In this document: positions 1-7,475 of the stretch, in pieces
Layout: every line of letters starts with the position of its first letter
How positions within the stretch are numbered: position 1 is the stretch's first letter
Notes under the pieces: model-generated
Databases searched by the model: none
What the model saw: the letters and a program-made list of their open reading frames with translations, nothing else
What the model was told of the DNA's origin: nothing
Assembly (NCBI GenBank): GCA_018713005.1
Contig: DVFX01000105.1
Span: 1 to 21,240, forward strand
DNA length: 21,240 nucleotides
Direction of reading: 5' to 3'
From: Scatomorpha gallistercoris
GTDB taxonomy: Bacteria > Bacillota > Clostridia > Oscillospirales > Oscillospiraceae
Made by a program: the position numbers and the translations under genes

Positions 1-44
1 ACGGGGACGTCGAAGCGATTCAGGTTCAGATAGAGATGCTTCAT
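1..44 (-). CDS. Triose-phosphate isomerase-like protein, N-terminal fragment (gene continues past the left edge)
   Basis: Only the first 14 codons are inside the window. They read MKHLYLNLNRFDVP, starting at an ATG at 44-42, with a GAGGTG-like ribosome binding site about 8 nt upstream and only 10 nt after the aldolase stop. The short peptide resembles the N terminus of a divergent triose-phosphate isomerase group found in Clostridia (pattern xLNLKRFDV). That is recalled family knowledge and not an alignment. Placement directly after a fructose-bisphosphate aldolase gene fits, because the isomerase interconverts the two aldolase products. The tight spacing makes co-transcription with the upstream genes likely. 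With so little sequence, the product name is tentative, while the existence of a coding start is well supported. Confidence 0.5.
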   Translation of the reverse strand, partial: MKHLYLNLNRFDVP

Positions 45-54
45 GCCCGGCACC

Positions 55-1203
55 TCACTTCGCGTAGAAGGCCTTCATGTCCTCGAGCGTTTTCAGCTCG
101 ACGAGCGGGGCCCTGCCGTAGGAGCCGAAGTTGACGATGAGGGAGCCGACGGCCTCCTTGACGCCCTGCTCAACGCGCTCCATCAGCACGGCGACGTCGT
201 TGTCGGGGATGTTGCCGGTGAGGACGGTGTCCATGATGGGCGGGAAGAACACGCGCGGGTCAAAGGCGCTGCGCTTCTCCTCCAGCAGGCGGTAGACGCC
301 GCCGATGGAGGCGCTGTCGCGCAGTTCGGGGTGGTTTGCAAACAGCTCCTTCATGTTGCGCGTGACGGCCAGCCGGATGTCGGTGTCCACGTTTATCTTG
401 CGGATGCCGCAGGGGATGGCGGCCACTAGCTCGTTCACGGGGATGCCGTAGGCGTTCTGTATGTCGCCGCCGAGGTCGTTTATTTCCTTGACTATGTACT
501 GGGGTACGGTGGAGCTGCCATGGCTGACCAGGGCGCAGAAGATGCCCAGTCGGTTGATGCACTCCTTGATGGCTATGGCTATCTCGCGGCGGAGCTTGGC
601 GTTCTTGCCCTTGTTCGCGCCGTGCTGGGTGCCGTAGCTGATGGCCAGCGCGTCGACGCCGGTCTCCTCGATGAATTTGACGGCGTCAAGCGGGTTGGTG
701 TAGGTGCTCGTCTCGGCAAAGACGTGGTCCTCCTGGCCGCCGAGCACGCCCAGCTCGCCCTCAACGCTGACGCCGAGCGCGTGCGCGTATTTGACCACCT
801 CGCGGGTCAGCTCTATGTTCTGCTCCAGAGGCAGGGATGAGCCATCTATCATAACGGAGGTGTAGCCGCCGTCGATGGCCGCGACACAGCTGTCGAAATC
901 ACGGCCGTGGTCGAGGTGCAGCACCACGGGGATGGGACTGTTTTCACCGTACTTCCTGACGGCGTCGGCGATGCGGCGGGCGCCGACCTTCTTGTCCTCG
1001 AGCGTGCCGTTGGCGAAGTCCACACGGCCGCCCATGAAGGCGTTGGCGAGGTCCGCGCCCTGGAGTATGGCGGGGGAGCGGAAGGTCTCGTGCATTTCGA
1101 TGACTGCCTTGGCCTGGGCCACGGCGTTGACGTTGAACGCGCCCTGCGCGTAGTTGTACTTTTCGGCGGCTTCCATTAAGGGACGAAGCGGAACGAGCGG
1201 CAT
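55..1203 (-). CDS. fba: Class II (zinc) fructose-bisphosphate aldolase
   Basis: A 382-residue class II aldolase that would cleave fructose-1,6-bisphosphate to dihydroxyacetone phosphate and glyceraldehyde-3-phosphate in the cytoplasm. The barrel signature is clear: HLDHG at 96-100 (catalytic Asp98, zinc ligand His99), GELG at 149-152, YGTQHG with His194, SHG with His228, and a phosphate-binding INVDTD segment near residue 273. The open frame runs further upstream, but the start at 1203 is chosen because AAAGGAGG lies just before it and the alignable N terminus (MPLVPL) begins there. The gene follows nagA by 14 nt and precedes a probable triose-phosphate isomerase by 10 nt. In an amino-sugar operon a tagatose-1,6-bisphosphate specificity is an alternative that the sequence alone cannot exclude. 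Confidence 0.9.
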   Translation of the reverse strand: MPLVPLRPLMEAAEKYNYAQGAFNVNAVAQAKAVIEMHETFRSPAILQGADLANAFMGGRVDFANGTLEDKKVGARRIADAVRKYGENSPIPVVLHLDHGRDFDSCVAAIDGGYTSVMIDGSSLPLEQNIELTREVVKYAHALGVSVEGELGVLGGQEDHVFAETSTYTNPLDAVKFIEETGVDALAISYGTQHGANKGKNAKLRREIAIAIKECINRLGIFCALVSHGSSTVPQYIVKEINDLGGDIQNAYGIPVNELVAAIPCGIRKINVDTDIRLAVTRNMKELFANHPELRDSASIGGVYRLLEEKRSAFDPRVFFPPIMDTVLTGNIPDNDVAVLMERVEQGVKEAVGSLIVNFGSYGRAPLVELKTLEDMKAFYAK

Positions 1204-1217
1204 AATAATATCCTCCT

Positions 1218-2375
1218 TTATTCTTTGTCGGCGGCGTATACCAATTTGCCTGCCGAGCATGTGGCGAGCACGTCGAGCTCCGGCGAGAGGACTACGAGGT
1301 CCGCGTCTTTGCCGACGGCTATGTCGCCGCGGCGGTGGAACTCGCCTATGAGCTTGGCGGGGTTTGCGGTGAGCAGGGGCAGGACCTTTTCCGGGCCCTC
1401 TCCGGTGAAGGCCGCTATCTTCTTGACGGCCTGGGCGAGGGTGAGCGTGCTGCCCGCGCGTATGTCGGTGCCGGAAATCTTGGCGTCGCCGTCGGTGACG
1501 GTGACGGGGTTGATGCCCAGCATATAATCCCCATCGGGCAGGCCTGCGGCCTGCATGGAGTCTGTTATGGCGACGACCTTGTCCCAGCCCTTGCACTTCA
1601 AGAGCATGCGCACCGTGCCGGGATGCAGGTGGCGGCCGTCGCAGATGGCCTCACAGTAGACGTCGCTCTCAAGCACGGCGCCCATGACTGCGGGGCGGTG
1701 CTGGTGGAAGAGGCTCATGACGTTGAAGGTGTGCGTGCAGGAGCAGACGCCGCGGCGTATCGCCTCGCGCGCCGTCTCGTAGTCGGCGTCCGAGTGGCCT
1801 ATGGCCATGACGCACTCGCCGCGCAGCTCGTCGAGCATGTCCAGTACGCCTGGCACCTCGGGCGCCACGGTCATATAGCGCACGCGGCCCTGGGCCTTGC
1901 GCTGGTAACGCCTGAAGAGCGAGGCGTCCCCCTCCCTGAGCAGCTCGGGCGGCATGGCGCCCTTGTACTTCTGGCAGAGGAAGGGCCCTTCCAGATGTAT
2001 GCCGAGGCACTTGGCGCCCGGCAGGGGTCTGTCCATGAACTCACACACGGCGTCTACGGCGCGCTCCGTCGCCTCCTCGGTATCGGTGAGGATGCTTGCG
2101 AGGAAGCCGGTGACGCCCTGGCTTGCGAAGAAGCGCGAGAGCTTGGCAAGCTGCTGGTAATCGGCGGCGTTGATGTCCACGCCGTCGCCGCCGTGGGTGT
2201 GTACGTCTATGAAGCCCGGCGAGAGTATGTTCCCCTCTAGGTTTAGGACGTCGCAGCCCTCACGCGGCAGGCCGTCGCCTATCGCGGCTATGCGCTCGTC
2301 GACCACGAGCACTTCGGTGTTTACGAGCTCCCCGCCTGTAAAGACGAGGCCCCCGGTTAATATTGTGCGCCTCAT
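1218..2375 (-). CDS. nagA: N-acetylglucosamine-6-phosphate deacetylase
   Basis: A 385-residue amidohydrolase of the NagA family. It removes acetate from GlcNAc-6-phosphate to give glucosamine-6-phosphate, the substrate of the adjacent NagB. Visible motifs are DVHTHGG (metal-ligand pattern His59-x-His61), HLEGPF (metal-binding Glu, near residue 130), AIGHSDA and CTHTFN (metal or substrate His), and AITDSM with the catalytic Asp near residue 272. Family proteins are about 380-400 residues, so it is full length. The frame is open for 12 more codons upstream, but those overlap nagB. The ATG at 2375, 1 nt after the nagB stop, is the natural start. No clear ribosome binding site precedes it, so translation is probably coupled to nagB. 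Confidence 0.93.
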   Translation of the reverse strand: MRRTILTGGLVFTGGELVNTEVLVVDERIAAIGDGLPREGCDVLNLEGNILSPGFIDVHTHGGDGVDINAADYQQLAKLSRFFASQGVTGFLASILTDTEEATERAVDAVCEFMDRPLPGAKCLGIHLEGPFLCQKYKGAMPPELLREGDASLFRRYQRKAQGRVRYMTVAPEVPGVLDMLDELRGECVMAIGHSDADYETAREAIRRGVCSCTHTFNVMSLFHQHRPAVMGAVLESDVYCEAICDGRHLHPGTVRMLLKCKGWDKVVAITDSMQAAGLPDGDYMLGINPVTVTDGDAKISGTDIRAGSTLTLAQAVKKIAAFTGEGPEKVLPLLTANPAKLIGEFHRRGDIAVGKDADLVVLSPELDVLATCSAGKLVYAADKE

Positions 2376-2376
2376 A

Positions 2377-3201
2377 TCAGAAGGGCAGGGCGCTGGCCGT
2401 GGCGTTGGCAAATATCGCCGCGTCCGGGTGGTTCTGAAGCAGGGTTACGGGGAACGAGGCCGTGACCTCGCCGTAGGCCGCCTGGCGCACCACGCCGCGG
2501 TGCCAGTCGCGGAACACGCCGAGACGCACCTTGCGCGCGGAGAGTATCTGCTTTATGCCTATCGTGATGGCCTTGTTCGGCATGGCGATGATGGCTCCGC
2601 CGCGGTCGCCGATGGCGTTCGCGGTCTTTGTCTCAGGCGTGAGCGTCAGCACGCGGGTGCCGAGCTGCGCAAACTCCTCGGGGCTGAGCTCCGGCTGAGC
2701 CTCGTTGAACGCGAGGTGGCCGTTGATGCCGATGCCGCCGAAGGCGATGTCGACGCCGCCAAGCTCCTCGATGAGCCTGTCGACCTTGCCGGGGTCGGAC
2801 GGGTCGGGGAAAACGCGCTGCTCCTCGGGCATGAGCAGCTCGGAGTCGACCTTGGTATAGACCGTGTTGCGCATGAAGCCGCGGAAGCTGAGCGGGCTTT
2901 CGATGTCTATCCAGGTCTCGTCGTCGTTCAGATACTCGTCCATGTTTATGAACCAGCAGTTTTTGAGGCTGATGCGCTCGCGGTTTACGAGCCTCACAAA
3001 GATGGGATACTGGCCCACGGGGCCCACAGGGCAGATGAACACGGTTTTCCTGCCCTCGGCGTTGTGCTCCTTGATGGTGTTAACCATTTCGAGCGCCAGC
3101 TCGTAGAACACTTCCCCGGAGTCGCCCAGGGGGTAAACAGGGATTTTGGAATCCTTTCCGAGCTCGCTGGCCGGAATCTTGAAGTAGTCCATCATAAGCA
3201 T
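2377..3201 (-). CDS. nagB: Glucosamine-6-phosphate deaminase
   Basis: A 272-274-residue NagB/RpiA-fold enzyme that converts glucosamine-6-phosphate to fructose-6-phosphate and ammonia, linking amino-sugar catabolism to glycolysis. Family marks are NMDEY (equivalent of the proton-transfer Asp), GGIGINGHLAFNE (substrate-binding loop with catalytic His and Glu) and PNKAITIGI. The active-site loop has Asn where E. coli NagB has Asp141; to my knowledge Asn is common in Gram-positive NagB, so I do not call it inactive. The N-terminal half is more divergent than usual. Start choice is uncertain: ATGs lie at 3201, 3195 and 3192, and an AAAGGGAAGG sequence fits either 3201 or 3195. It begins 12 nt after the response regulator, so it shares that transcript. 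Confidence 0.88.
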   Translation of the reverse strand: MLMMDYFKIPASELGKDSKIPVYPLGDSGEVFYELALEMVNTIKEHNAEGRKTVFICPVGPVGQYPIFVRLVNRERISLKNCWFINMDEYLNDDETWIDIESPLSFRGFMRNTVYTKVDSELLMPEEQRVFPDPSDPGKVDRLIEELGGVDIAFGGIGINGHLAFNEAQPELSPEEFAQLGTRVLTLTPETKTANAIGDRGGAIIAMPNKAITIGIKQILSARKVRLGVFRDWHRGVVRQAAYGEVTASFPVTLLQNHPDAAIFANATASALPF

Positions 3202-3213
3202 ATCCTTCCCTTT

Positions 3214-3879
3214 CTAAAACAGATGCGCGACGTTGAGTTCGCGTATCAATTCAACTATGTCGCGGGTCCTGGCGCAGCCGAATTTGCGCAGCAGTCCCTT
3301 TATCTGCGTCTTGACCGTCGTGACCTCGACGCAGCGTATATCGGCTATCTCGCGCACCTTTTTGCCGTCAAGCAGCAGCCTCACGAGGTCGCGCTCAGCG
3401 CTTGTCAGCTTGCTCACGGAGTTGATGAAGAAGAGCAGGCTCTTCTCGCTGGCGCGCAGGCGCGAGTACTCCTTGAGCAGCATGTTCTGTATTTTTGCAT
3501 CCAGCATCGGCCGCCCCGCGGCTGCGGAGCGTATGTGCATCAGCAGCTCCTCATCCGGGCAGCCCTTGACTATGTAGTCCACGGCTCCGGCGCCCATGCT
3601 GGTCAAAATCATATTCTCCGTCTCATGGGCCGTGAGGAAAATTACCATCATGTCCGGGTGCTCCTCGAGTATCTGCTCGGCGGCGCGGATGCCCGCGGTG
3701 GTAGTCTCCATCTCTATGTCCATGAGTATCAGCTCGCAGCCGGTCGTCCCGGCTAGCGCGACGGCCTCGGCCCCGGACGCGGCCTGGCCGATCACACACA
3801 TATCCTCCTGGGACGAGAGCGTGTCGCACAGGTCCTCGCGTATGAGGTCAAAGTCCTCCGCGACCAATATCTTGATCAT
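3214..3879 (-). CDS. Two-component response regulator, NarL/FixJ type
   Basis: A 221-residue DNA-binding response regulator. The receiver domain occupies roughly 1-120, with acidic pair Glu8-Asp9, phosphoacceptor Asp54 (LILMDIE), switch Thr83 (FLTAH) and Lys105 (YIVKG). A LuxR-type helix-turn-helix follows at about 156-215, beginning LTSAERDLVRLL and containing the recognition segment TTVKTQIKGLLRKFG. The ATG overlaps the kinase stop in an ATGA junction, so the two are cognate partners by position and translationally coupled. nagB starts 12 nt after its stop. It could therefore regulate the operon that encodes it, but no target site is proven. The recognition helix region has TQ where many LuxR regulators have xH. 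Confidence 0.92.
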   Translation of the reverse strand: MIKILVAEDFDLIREDLCDTLSSQEDMCVIGQAASGAEAVALAGTTGCELILMDIEMETTTAGIRAAEQILEEHPDMMVIFLTAHETENMILTSMGAGAVDYIVKGCPDEELLMHIRSAAAGRPMLDAKIQNMLLKEYSRLRASEKSLLFFINSVSKLTSAERDLVRLLLDGKKVREIADIRCVEVTTVKTQIKGLLRKFGCARTRDIVELIRELNVAHLF

Positions 3880-5402
3880 TTCCTGTGCCTCCCCTCCCGG
3901 CGCGTGCTGCCGTCATAGCGCGGCAGCAGTATGAAGAACGCGGCGCCGCCCTCCTTGCGGTTTTCGACCTGCAGCGTCCCCAGGTGGCTGCGCACTATGG
4001 TGCGGACATGGTAAAGGCCCATGCCCCAGTTGAAATTGGTGTTCTTGCTGGAGTAGAACGGCTCAAAAATCTTACGCCGCTCAGATTCGTCTATGCCCGT
4101 GCCGTCGTCGCGCACCTCCAGCACTGTGTAGAGCCGTATGTTGTAGCACACCACGGACACCGGGCTCTGCTCGTGCCCGGCGGCCACATTGGCCTCCCAG
4201 GCGTTTGTCATTAGATTGTAGAGCGCCTCGGACAGGTAGTTCGCGTCCGCGAGCACTTCCACGCCCTCCGGCTCCTCCAGCGTGAGCGGGGCGTCGGGAT
4301 ATTTCTTGTGGAAGCGGTCCTCGGCCACGGAGCACACGCTCTCGAGCGGCGTCGGCACCAGCATGACGCTCTTACTCTTGACCGTGCGGTACAGCTCCTC
4401 GCTGCGCACGATGAGCGTGTCGTTTATATCGTTCAAACGCTCCGTGCTCTCACGCAGCCTTTCCATATCCGGCTCCGGCTTCTCCAGCTCGGCCCGGATA
4501 CGCTTATACAGCACGCGGTTGGCCAGCAGCTGGTTCTTGATGCCGTGTACGAAAACGCTCGCGCCCGTGCGGGCGATGTCAAACTTGCGCTCGAGGCCCG
4601 GATCCTCCCGGTTCGTAGATATTGTGTCCTCCGTGTACCTGAGCAGCATGCCTATGCCCAGCAGCCCGCCCAGGACGTTTATAACCACCAGGGCGATGTA
4701 TCCGGCCAGGCCCGGCATCAGCAGCATGTAGCCCACGCCGCGTATGCCTATATAGTCGTAGCTGTAGAAGTCATACACCTGCCCGGGGTCCTGTCCGCAG
4801 TAGATAAAATACAGCGCGGCAAGGCTTATCAGGCACACCACCAGCATCAGAAACTGCCGCCGGAAGAACGGCATGGTTATGGAGAATAGCTCGTAGCCCA
4901 GCAGGAAGGTTGACAGCAGCAGGTACTCGATTATCCAGCCGTAACTCATATAGAAGAGCGCGGCCCTCCACCCCGGTATGAGGCCGACCAACTCCACATA
5001 TACCTGCGGTATGTAGAGCACCATTGTCACGATTGGCAGCAGGGCCGTCAACCGTGAAGCAAGCGCCGGGCGCTTGCGCACAAGCTTCACCATAGTATAG
5101 CGCTCCGCCATCAGCAGCAGGAACAGCGGGAAGAGGTGCCTGCCCACGTTGATCACCATGCCCATCTGGTTGAAGGTGATGAACCTGTACTGGAACCACA
5201 GCCTCACATTGTGCGAGAAGAAAAGGAAGTTCTCGACGTCTGCGGTGATGCCTCCGCGCTTTGCTATGAGCAGCATTATGCCAATCAGATATATTGTGAG
5301 GCTCAGGCACAGCGCGGCCAGCAGGAAGCTCTCCCTGTTGCGGCGCAGCATGAGCGTGACCATGGAGCCTATGAGCAGGCCCGCGGCGAGAAGAAGCAGC
5401 AT
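3876..5402 (-). CDS. Membrane sensor histidine kinase with multi-pass N-terminal domain
   Basis: A 508-residue sensor kinase. The first about 255 residues are strongly hydrophobic, with about seven predicted membrane segments (roughly 1-19, 26-47, 86-105, 117-137, 150-172, 184-202 and 222-252), and no recognisable extracellular sensor domain. The phosphoacceptor is probably His286 in VFVHGIKNQ, followed by a helical dimerisation stretch. The ATPase domain shows an N box (YNLMTNAWEA, about 395-404), G1 DDGTG (432-436), F box FEPFYSSK and G2 GMGLY (460-464), so it should be active. It is the first gene of the operon, behind a good sigma-A promoter and an AGGGGG ribosome binding site. Its signal is unknown; the genes downstream suggest amino-sugar or sugar-phosphate status, which is inference. 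Confidence 0.9.
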   Translation of the reverse strand: MLLLLAAGLLIGSMVTLMLRRNRESFLLAALCLSLTIYLIGIMLLIAKRGGITADVENFLFFSHNVRLWFQYRFITFNQMGMVINVGRHLFPLFLLLMAERYTMVKLVRKRPALASRLTALLPIVTMVLYIPQVYVELVGLIPGWRAALFYMSYGWIIEYLLLSTFLLGYELFSITMPFFRRQFLMLVVCLISLAALYFIYCGQDPGQVYDFYSYDYIGIRGVGYMLLMPGLAGYIALVVINVLGGLLGIGMLLRYTEDTISTNREDPGLERKFDIARTGASVFVHGIKNQLLANRVLYKRIRAELEKPEPDMERLRESTERLNDINDTLIVRSEELYRTVKSKSVMLVPTPLESVCSVAEDRFHKKYPDAPLTLEEPEGVEVLADANYLSEALYNLMTNAWEANVAAGHEQSPVSVVCYNIRLYTVLEVRDDGTGIDESERRKIFEPFYSSKNTNFNWGMGLYHVRTIVRSHLGTLQVENRKEGGAAFFILLPRYDGSTRREGRHRK

Positions 5403-5424
5403 TTTGAACGCCCCCTATAGCGCC

Positions 5425-5453
5425 ATTTTACCGGATTTTCAAGCGCCTGTAAA
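5425..5453 (-). promoter_or_regulatory. Sigma-A-type promoter of the kinase-regulator-nag operon
   Basis: On the minus strand, TTTACA (5453-5448) and TAAAAT (5430-5425) are separated by exactly 17 nt; each box is one mismatch from consensus. Transcription would start near 5418, giving a leader under 20 nt with AGGGGG before the ATG at 5402. An overlapping alternative, TTGAAA with TATAGG, would give an almost leaderless mRNA and is less likely. Confidence 0.65.
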
Positions 5454-5470
5454 GGAACATTCAGATAAAT

Positions 5471-5496
5471 GAGGGGCGGCGGAATCGCCGCCCCTC
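5471..5496 (-). terminator. Hairpin terminator after the ABC transporter operon
   Basis: Perfect 11-bp GC-rich stem (arms 5471-5481 and 5486-5496) with a GAAT loop, 24 nt past the lipoprotein stop. On the minus strand it is followed by ATTTAT, a short and imperfect U-rich tail. On the plus strand a CTTTTGCTTGTT tail follows, but no plus-strand gene approaches it. It separates the transporter operon from the kinase promoter. Confidence 0.65.
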
Positions 5497-5519
5497 GGGC
5501 TTTTGCTTGTTGAATTTGC

Positions 5520-6596
5520 TTACTCGGCAGCGCCGTAGAGGGCGTCTCCGGCCTCGGTCATGATGTCGAAGGCGACATAGTCCTCAACGGGGACGGGGGA
5601 CTCGAGGTTGCCGGAGGAGATCATGATCTCCTGCTGCAGCTCGTAGTAGCCGGCGACGGTGCCGTCGGCCACGCCGTCGTAGACTTCCTTGCCGGTCAGC
5701 CAGTCGGCGTCGCCGCGCTGGTTGTAAGCGGAGTCGTAGTCGATGGCGAGCAGGTCGGCGACCCACTGGGCGACCTCGTCGTAGTGCTCATCGGCGGAGT
5801 AGTCCATACCCTGGAACAGGGCGGTGACGAAGCGGACGAACATGTCGCGCTCGCTCTCGACGCGGTCGGGCATGGCGATCCAGCTGGCGAGGGAGACGGA
5901 GGTGTCGGAGAAGGTGACGTTGTCGGCGAGCTTGGTGGTGCCTTCAACCTGCTCGAGGACGGTCAGGCTCTCGGGGCTCCACAGGGCGCAGGCGTCGACG
6001 TCGCCGGTCATCATGGCGGTGACGATGGCGGAGGCGTCCATGTTCATGGCGGTGATGTCGTCCATGGTCAGGCCGACGCTGTTAAGGGCGTTGGTCAGGA
6101 TGACTTCGCTGGAGGTACCGGCGGCGTAGGCAACGGTCTTGCCGGCGAGGTCCTCAAGGCTGGTGACGTTCGGGCCGCCGATGACGGCGTCGCCGTTGGA
6201 GATGTGGCTGAGGGCGATTATCTCGGCGCTGCCGGCGGCGCAGAGCTTGTGGGCGCCGTCGCCTATGTAGCCGATGTCGATGGAGCCGGACTCCATGGCG
6301 GAGATGATGGTCGGGCCATCCTGGAAGCTGCTGAGCTCAAGGGTGATGCCCTGCTCTTCCATGTAGCCCATCTGCTCGGCAGTGAGCACGCTCCACAGGG
6401 AGCCGTAGTTATTCATGTAGCCGACCTTGATGGTTATGGGCTCGGCGGTGGGCTCATTGGACTCAGTGGTGCCGGGGTCGGCGGCCGGAGAGCCGCTGGC
6501 GGCGGGGTCAGCGCTGGGCTCGGTGGTATCGCTGCCGCAGGCGGCGAGAGCAAACACCATGACGAGGGCCAGAGCAAGCGCAAGAAGCTTCTTCAT
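5520..6596 (-). CDS. ABC transporter substrate-binding lipoprotein (SsuA/TauA/NMT1-like)
   Basis: A 358-residue extracytoplasmic solute-binding protein for the ABC importer encoded just upstream. The N terminus has a Lys-Lys start, a hydrophobic signal core and the lipobox LAAC with Cys20 as the lipidated residue. A Ser/Ala/Pro/Glu/Asp-rich linker to about residue 50 follows. The mature domain starts around ITIKVGYMNN and continues with the SsuA/NMT1-like features GYMEEQGI, SGSIDIGYIG and LAGKTVAYAAG. The start at 6596 is chosen over an upstream in-frame ATG (6614) because AGGAGG lies 9 nt before it. Proteins of this fold bind sulfonates, taurine, nitrate or pyrimidine-like molecules, and the sequence does not say which. 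A 69-nt gap containing a small hairpin separates it from the ATPase gene. Confidence 0.88.
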   Translation of the reverse strand: MKKLLALALALVMVFALAACGSDTTEPSADPAASGSPAADPGTTESNEPTAEPITIKVGYMNNYGSLWSVLTAEQMGYMEEQGITLELSSFQDGPTIISAMESGSIDIGYIGDGAHKLCAAGSAEIIALSHISNGDAVIGGPNVTSLEDLAGKTVAYAAGTSSEVILTNALNSVGLTMDDITAMNMDASAIVTAMMTGDVDACALWSPESLTVLEQVEGTTKLADNVTFSDTSVSLASWIAMPDRVESERDMFVRFVTALFQGMDYSADEHYDEVAQWVADLLAIDYDSAYNQRGDADWLTGKEVYDGVADGTVAGYYELQQEIMISSGNLESPVPVEDYVAFDIMTEAGDALYGAAE

Positions 6597-6637
6597 TAAT
6601 TTGTTCCTCCTCATTTTTTGTTTGAAATTATGTGGTC

Positions 6638-6654
6638 AAAATGCTGTGCATTTT
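6638..6654 (-). promoter_or_regulatory. Small hairpin between ATPase and binding-protein genes
   Basis: AAAATGC and GCATTTT form a perfect 7-bp stem with a 3-nt loop in the only sizeable gap of the transporter operon. Such intercistronic hairpins can stabilise mRNA segments or cause partial termination; here TTTT forms the end of the second arm. Its function is inferred from position only. Confidence 0.35.
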
Positions 6655-6665
6655 CACACTGCGAA

Positions 6666-7475
6666 TTACTTGCGCACCTCGAGGTACTCCTGGTAGACCA
6701 GGCTCCATATCTCGTTCTTGAGCTCGAGGAAGCGCGGACTCATCTTGGTCTCCTGGTCGCGCGGGTAGGGGATGTCGATGTCGATGACAGCCTTGACGCG
6801 GCCGGGACGGGCGGACATTACTATGACCTTCTGCGCGAGGATTATGGCCTCGTCGACGTCGTGGGTAATGAAGAAGCAGGTCTTCATGTCGCGCTCCCAG
6901 GTCTGCAGCAGCTCGCTCTGGAGCTGGGTGCGGGTCTGGGCGTCGAGCGCGCCGAAGGGTTCGTCCATGAGCAGGACCTGGGGCTCTGCGGCGTAGGCGC
7001 GGGCGATGGCGACGCGCTGCTTCATGCCGCCGGAGAGCTCCTTCGGGTAGTGGTTGGCGAACTTGGTGAGGTCGACCTTTTCGAGGTACTTCATTGCGAG
7101 CTCGTCGGCCTCCTTGCCCTTGATGCCGCGCATCTCGAGGGCGAAGCGGACGTTCTTCTTGACCGTCAGCCAGGGGAAGAGGGCGTACTGCTGGAACACG
7201 ACGCCGCGGTCGGTGCCGGTGCCCTCGACGAGCTTGCCGTCGCAGTAGACCTGGCCGCTGGTGGGCTCGAGCAGTCCGGCGATGATGTTCAGCAGGGTGC
7301 TCTTGCCGCAGCCGGAGGGTCCGACGACGCAGATGAACTCGTTGTCATGGATGTCAAGCGTAACGCCGTTGAGGGCAATCATCTCACCGTTGCGGCCGTT
7401 GAACTTCTTGACGACGTTGTCTATATGCACCTTTACGGGCGCGCCTTCGATATAGTTAGTGAGATTGGTTTCCAT
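6666..7475 (-). CDS. ABC transporter ATPase (SsuB/TauB-like)
   Basis: A 269-residue nucleotide-binding subunit that powers the importer on the cytoplasmic face of the membrane. All motifs are intact: Walker A GPSGCGKST (52-60), Q-loop Gln95 (VVFQQYALFPW), signature LSGGMKQR (147-154), Walker B VLLMDEPFGALD (from 167) and switch His205 (ITHD). Length and spacing match the nitrate/sulfonate/taurine ATPase family. Its ATG overlaps the permease stop by one base (TGATG), with an AGGAG about 11 nt upstream inside the permease gene, so the two are translationally coupled. Substrate is not deducible from an ATPase. Confidence 0.93.
   Translation of the reverse strand: METNLTNYIEGAPVKVHIDNVVKKFNGRNGEMIALNGVTLDIHDNEFICVVGPSGCGKSTLLNIIAGLLEPTSGQVYCDGKLVEGTGTDRGVVFQQYALFPWLTVKKNVRFALEMRGIKGKEADELAMKYLEKVDLTKFANHYPKELSGGMKQRVAIARAYAAEPQVLLMDEPFGALDAQTRTQLQSELLQTWERDMKTCFFITHDVDEAIILAQKVIVMSARPGRVKAVIDIDIPYPRDQETKMSPRFLELKNEIWSLVYQEYLEVRK

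Noticed and set aside
1204..1596. N-terminal extension of the aldolase frame to 513 residues
   Set aside because: The extra part overlaps nagA antiparallel to no signal, is Arg/His/Pro-rich, and the strong AAAGGAGG plus the family N terminus point to 1203.
2734..2746. NagB active-site Asp-to-Asn change as a sign of an inactive enzyme
   Set aside because: Asn at the GxNGH position is, as far as I recall, normal in Gram-positive NagB. The other motifs and the operon with nagA support activity.
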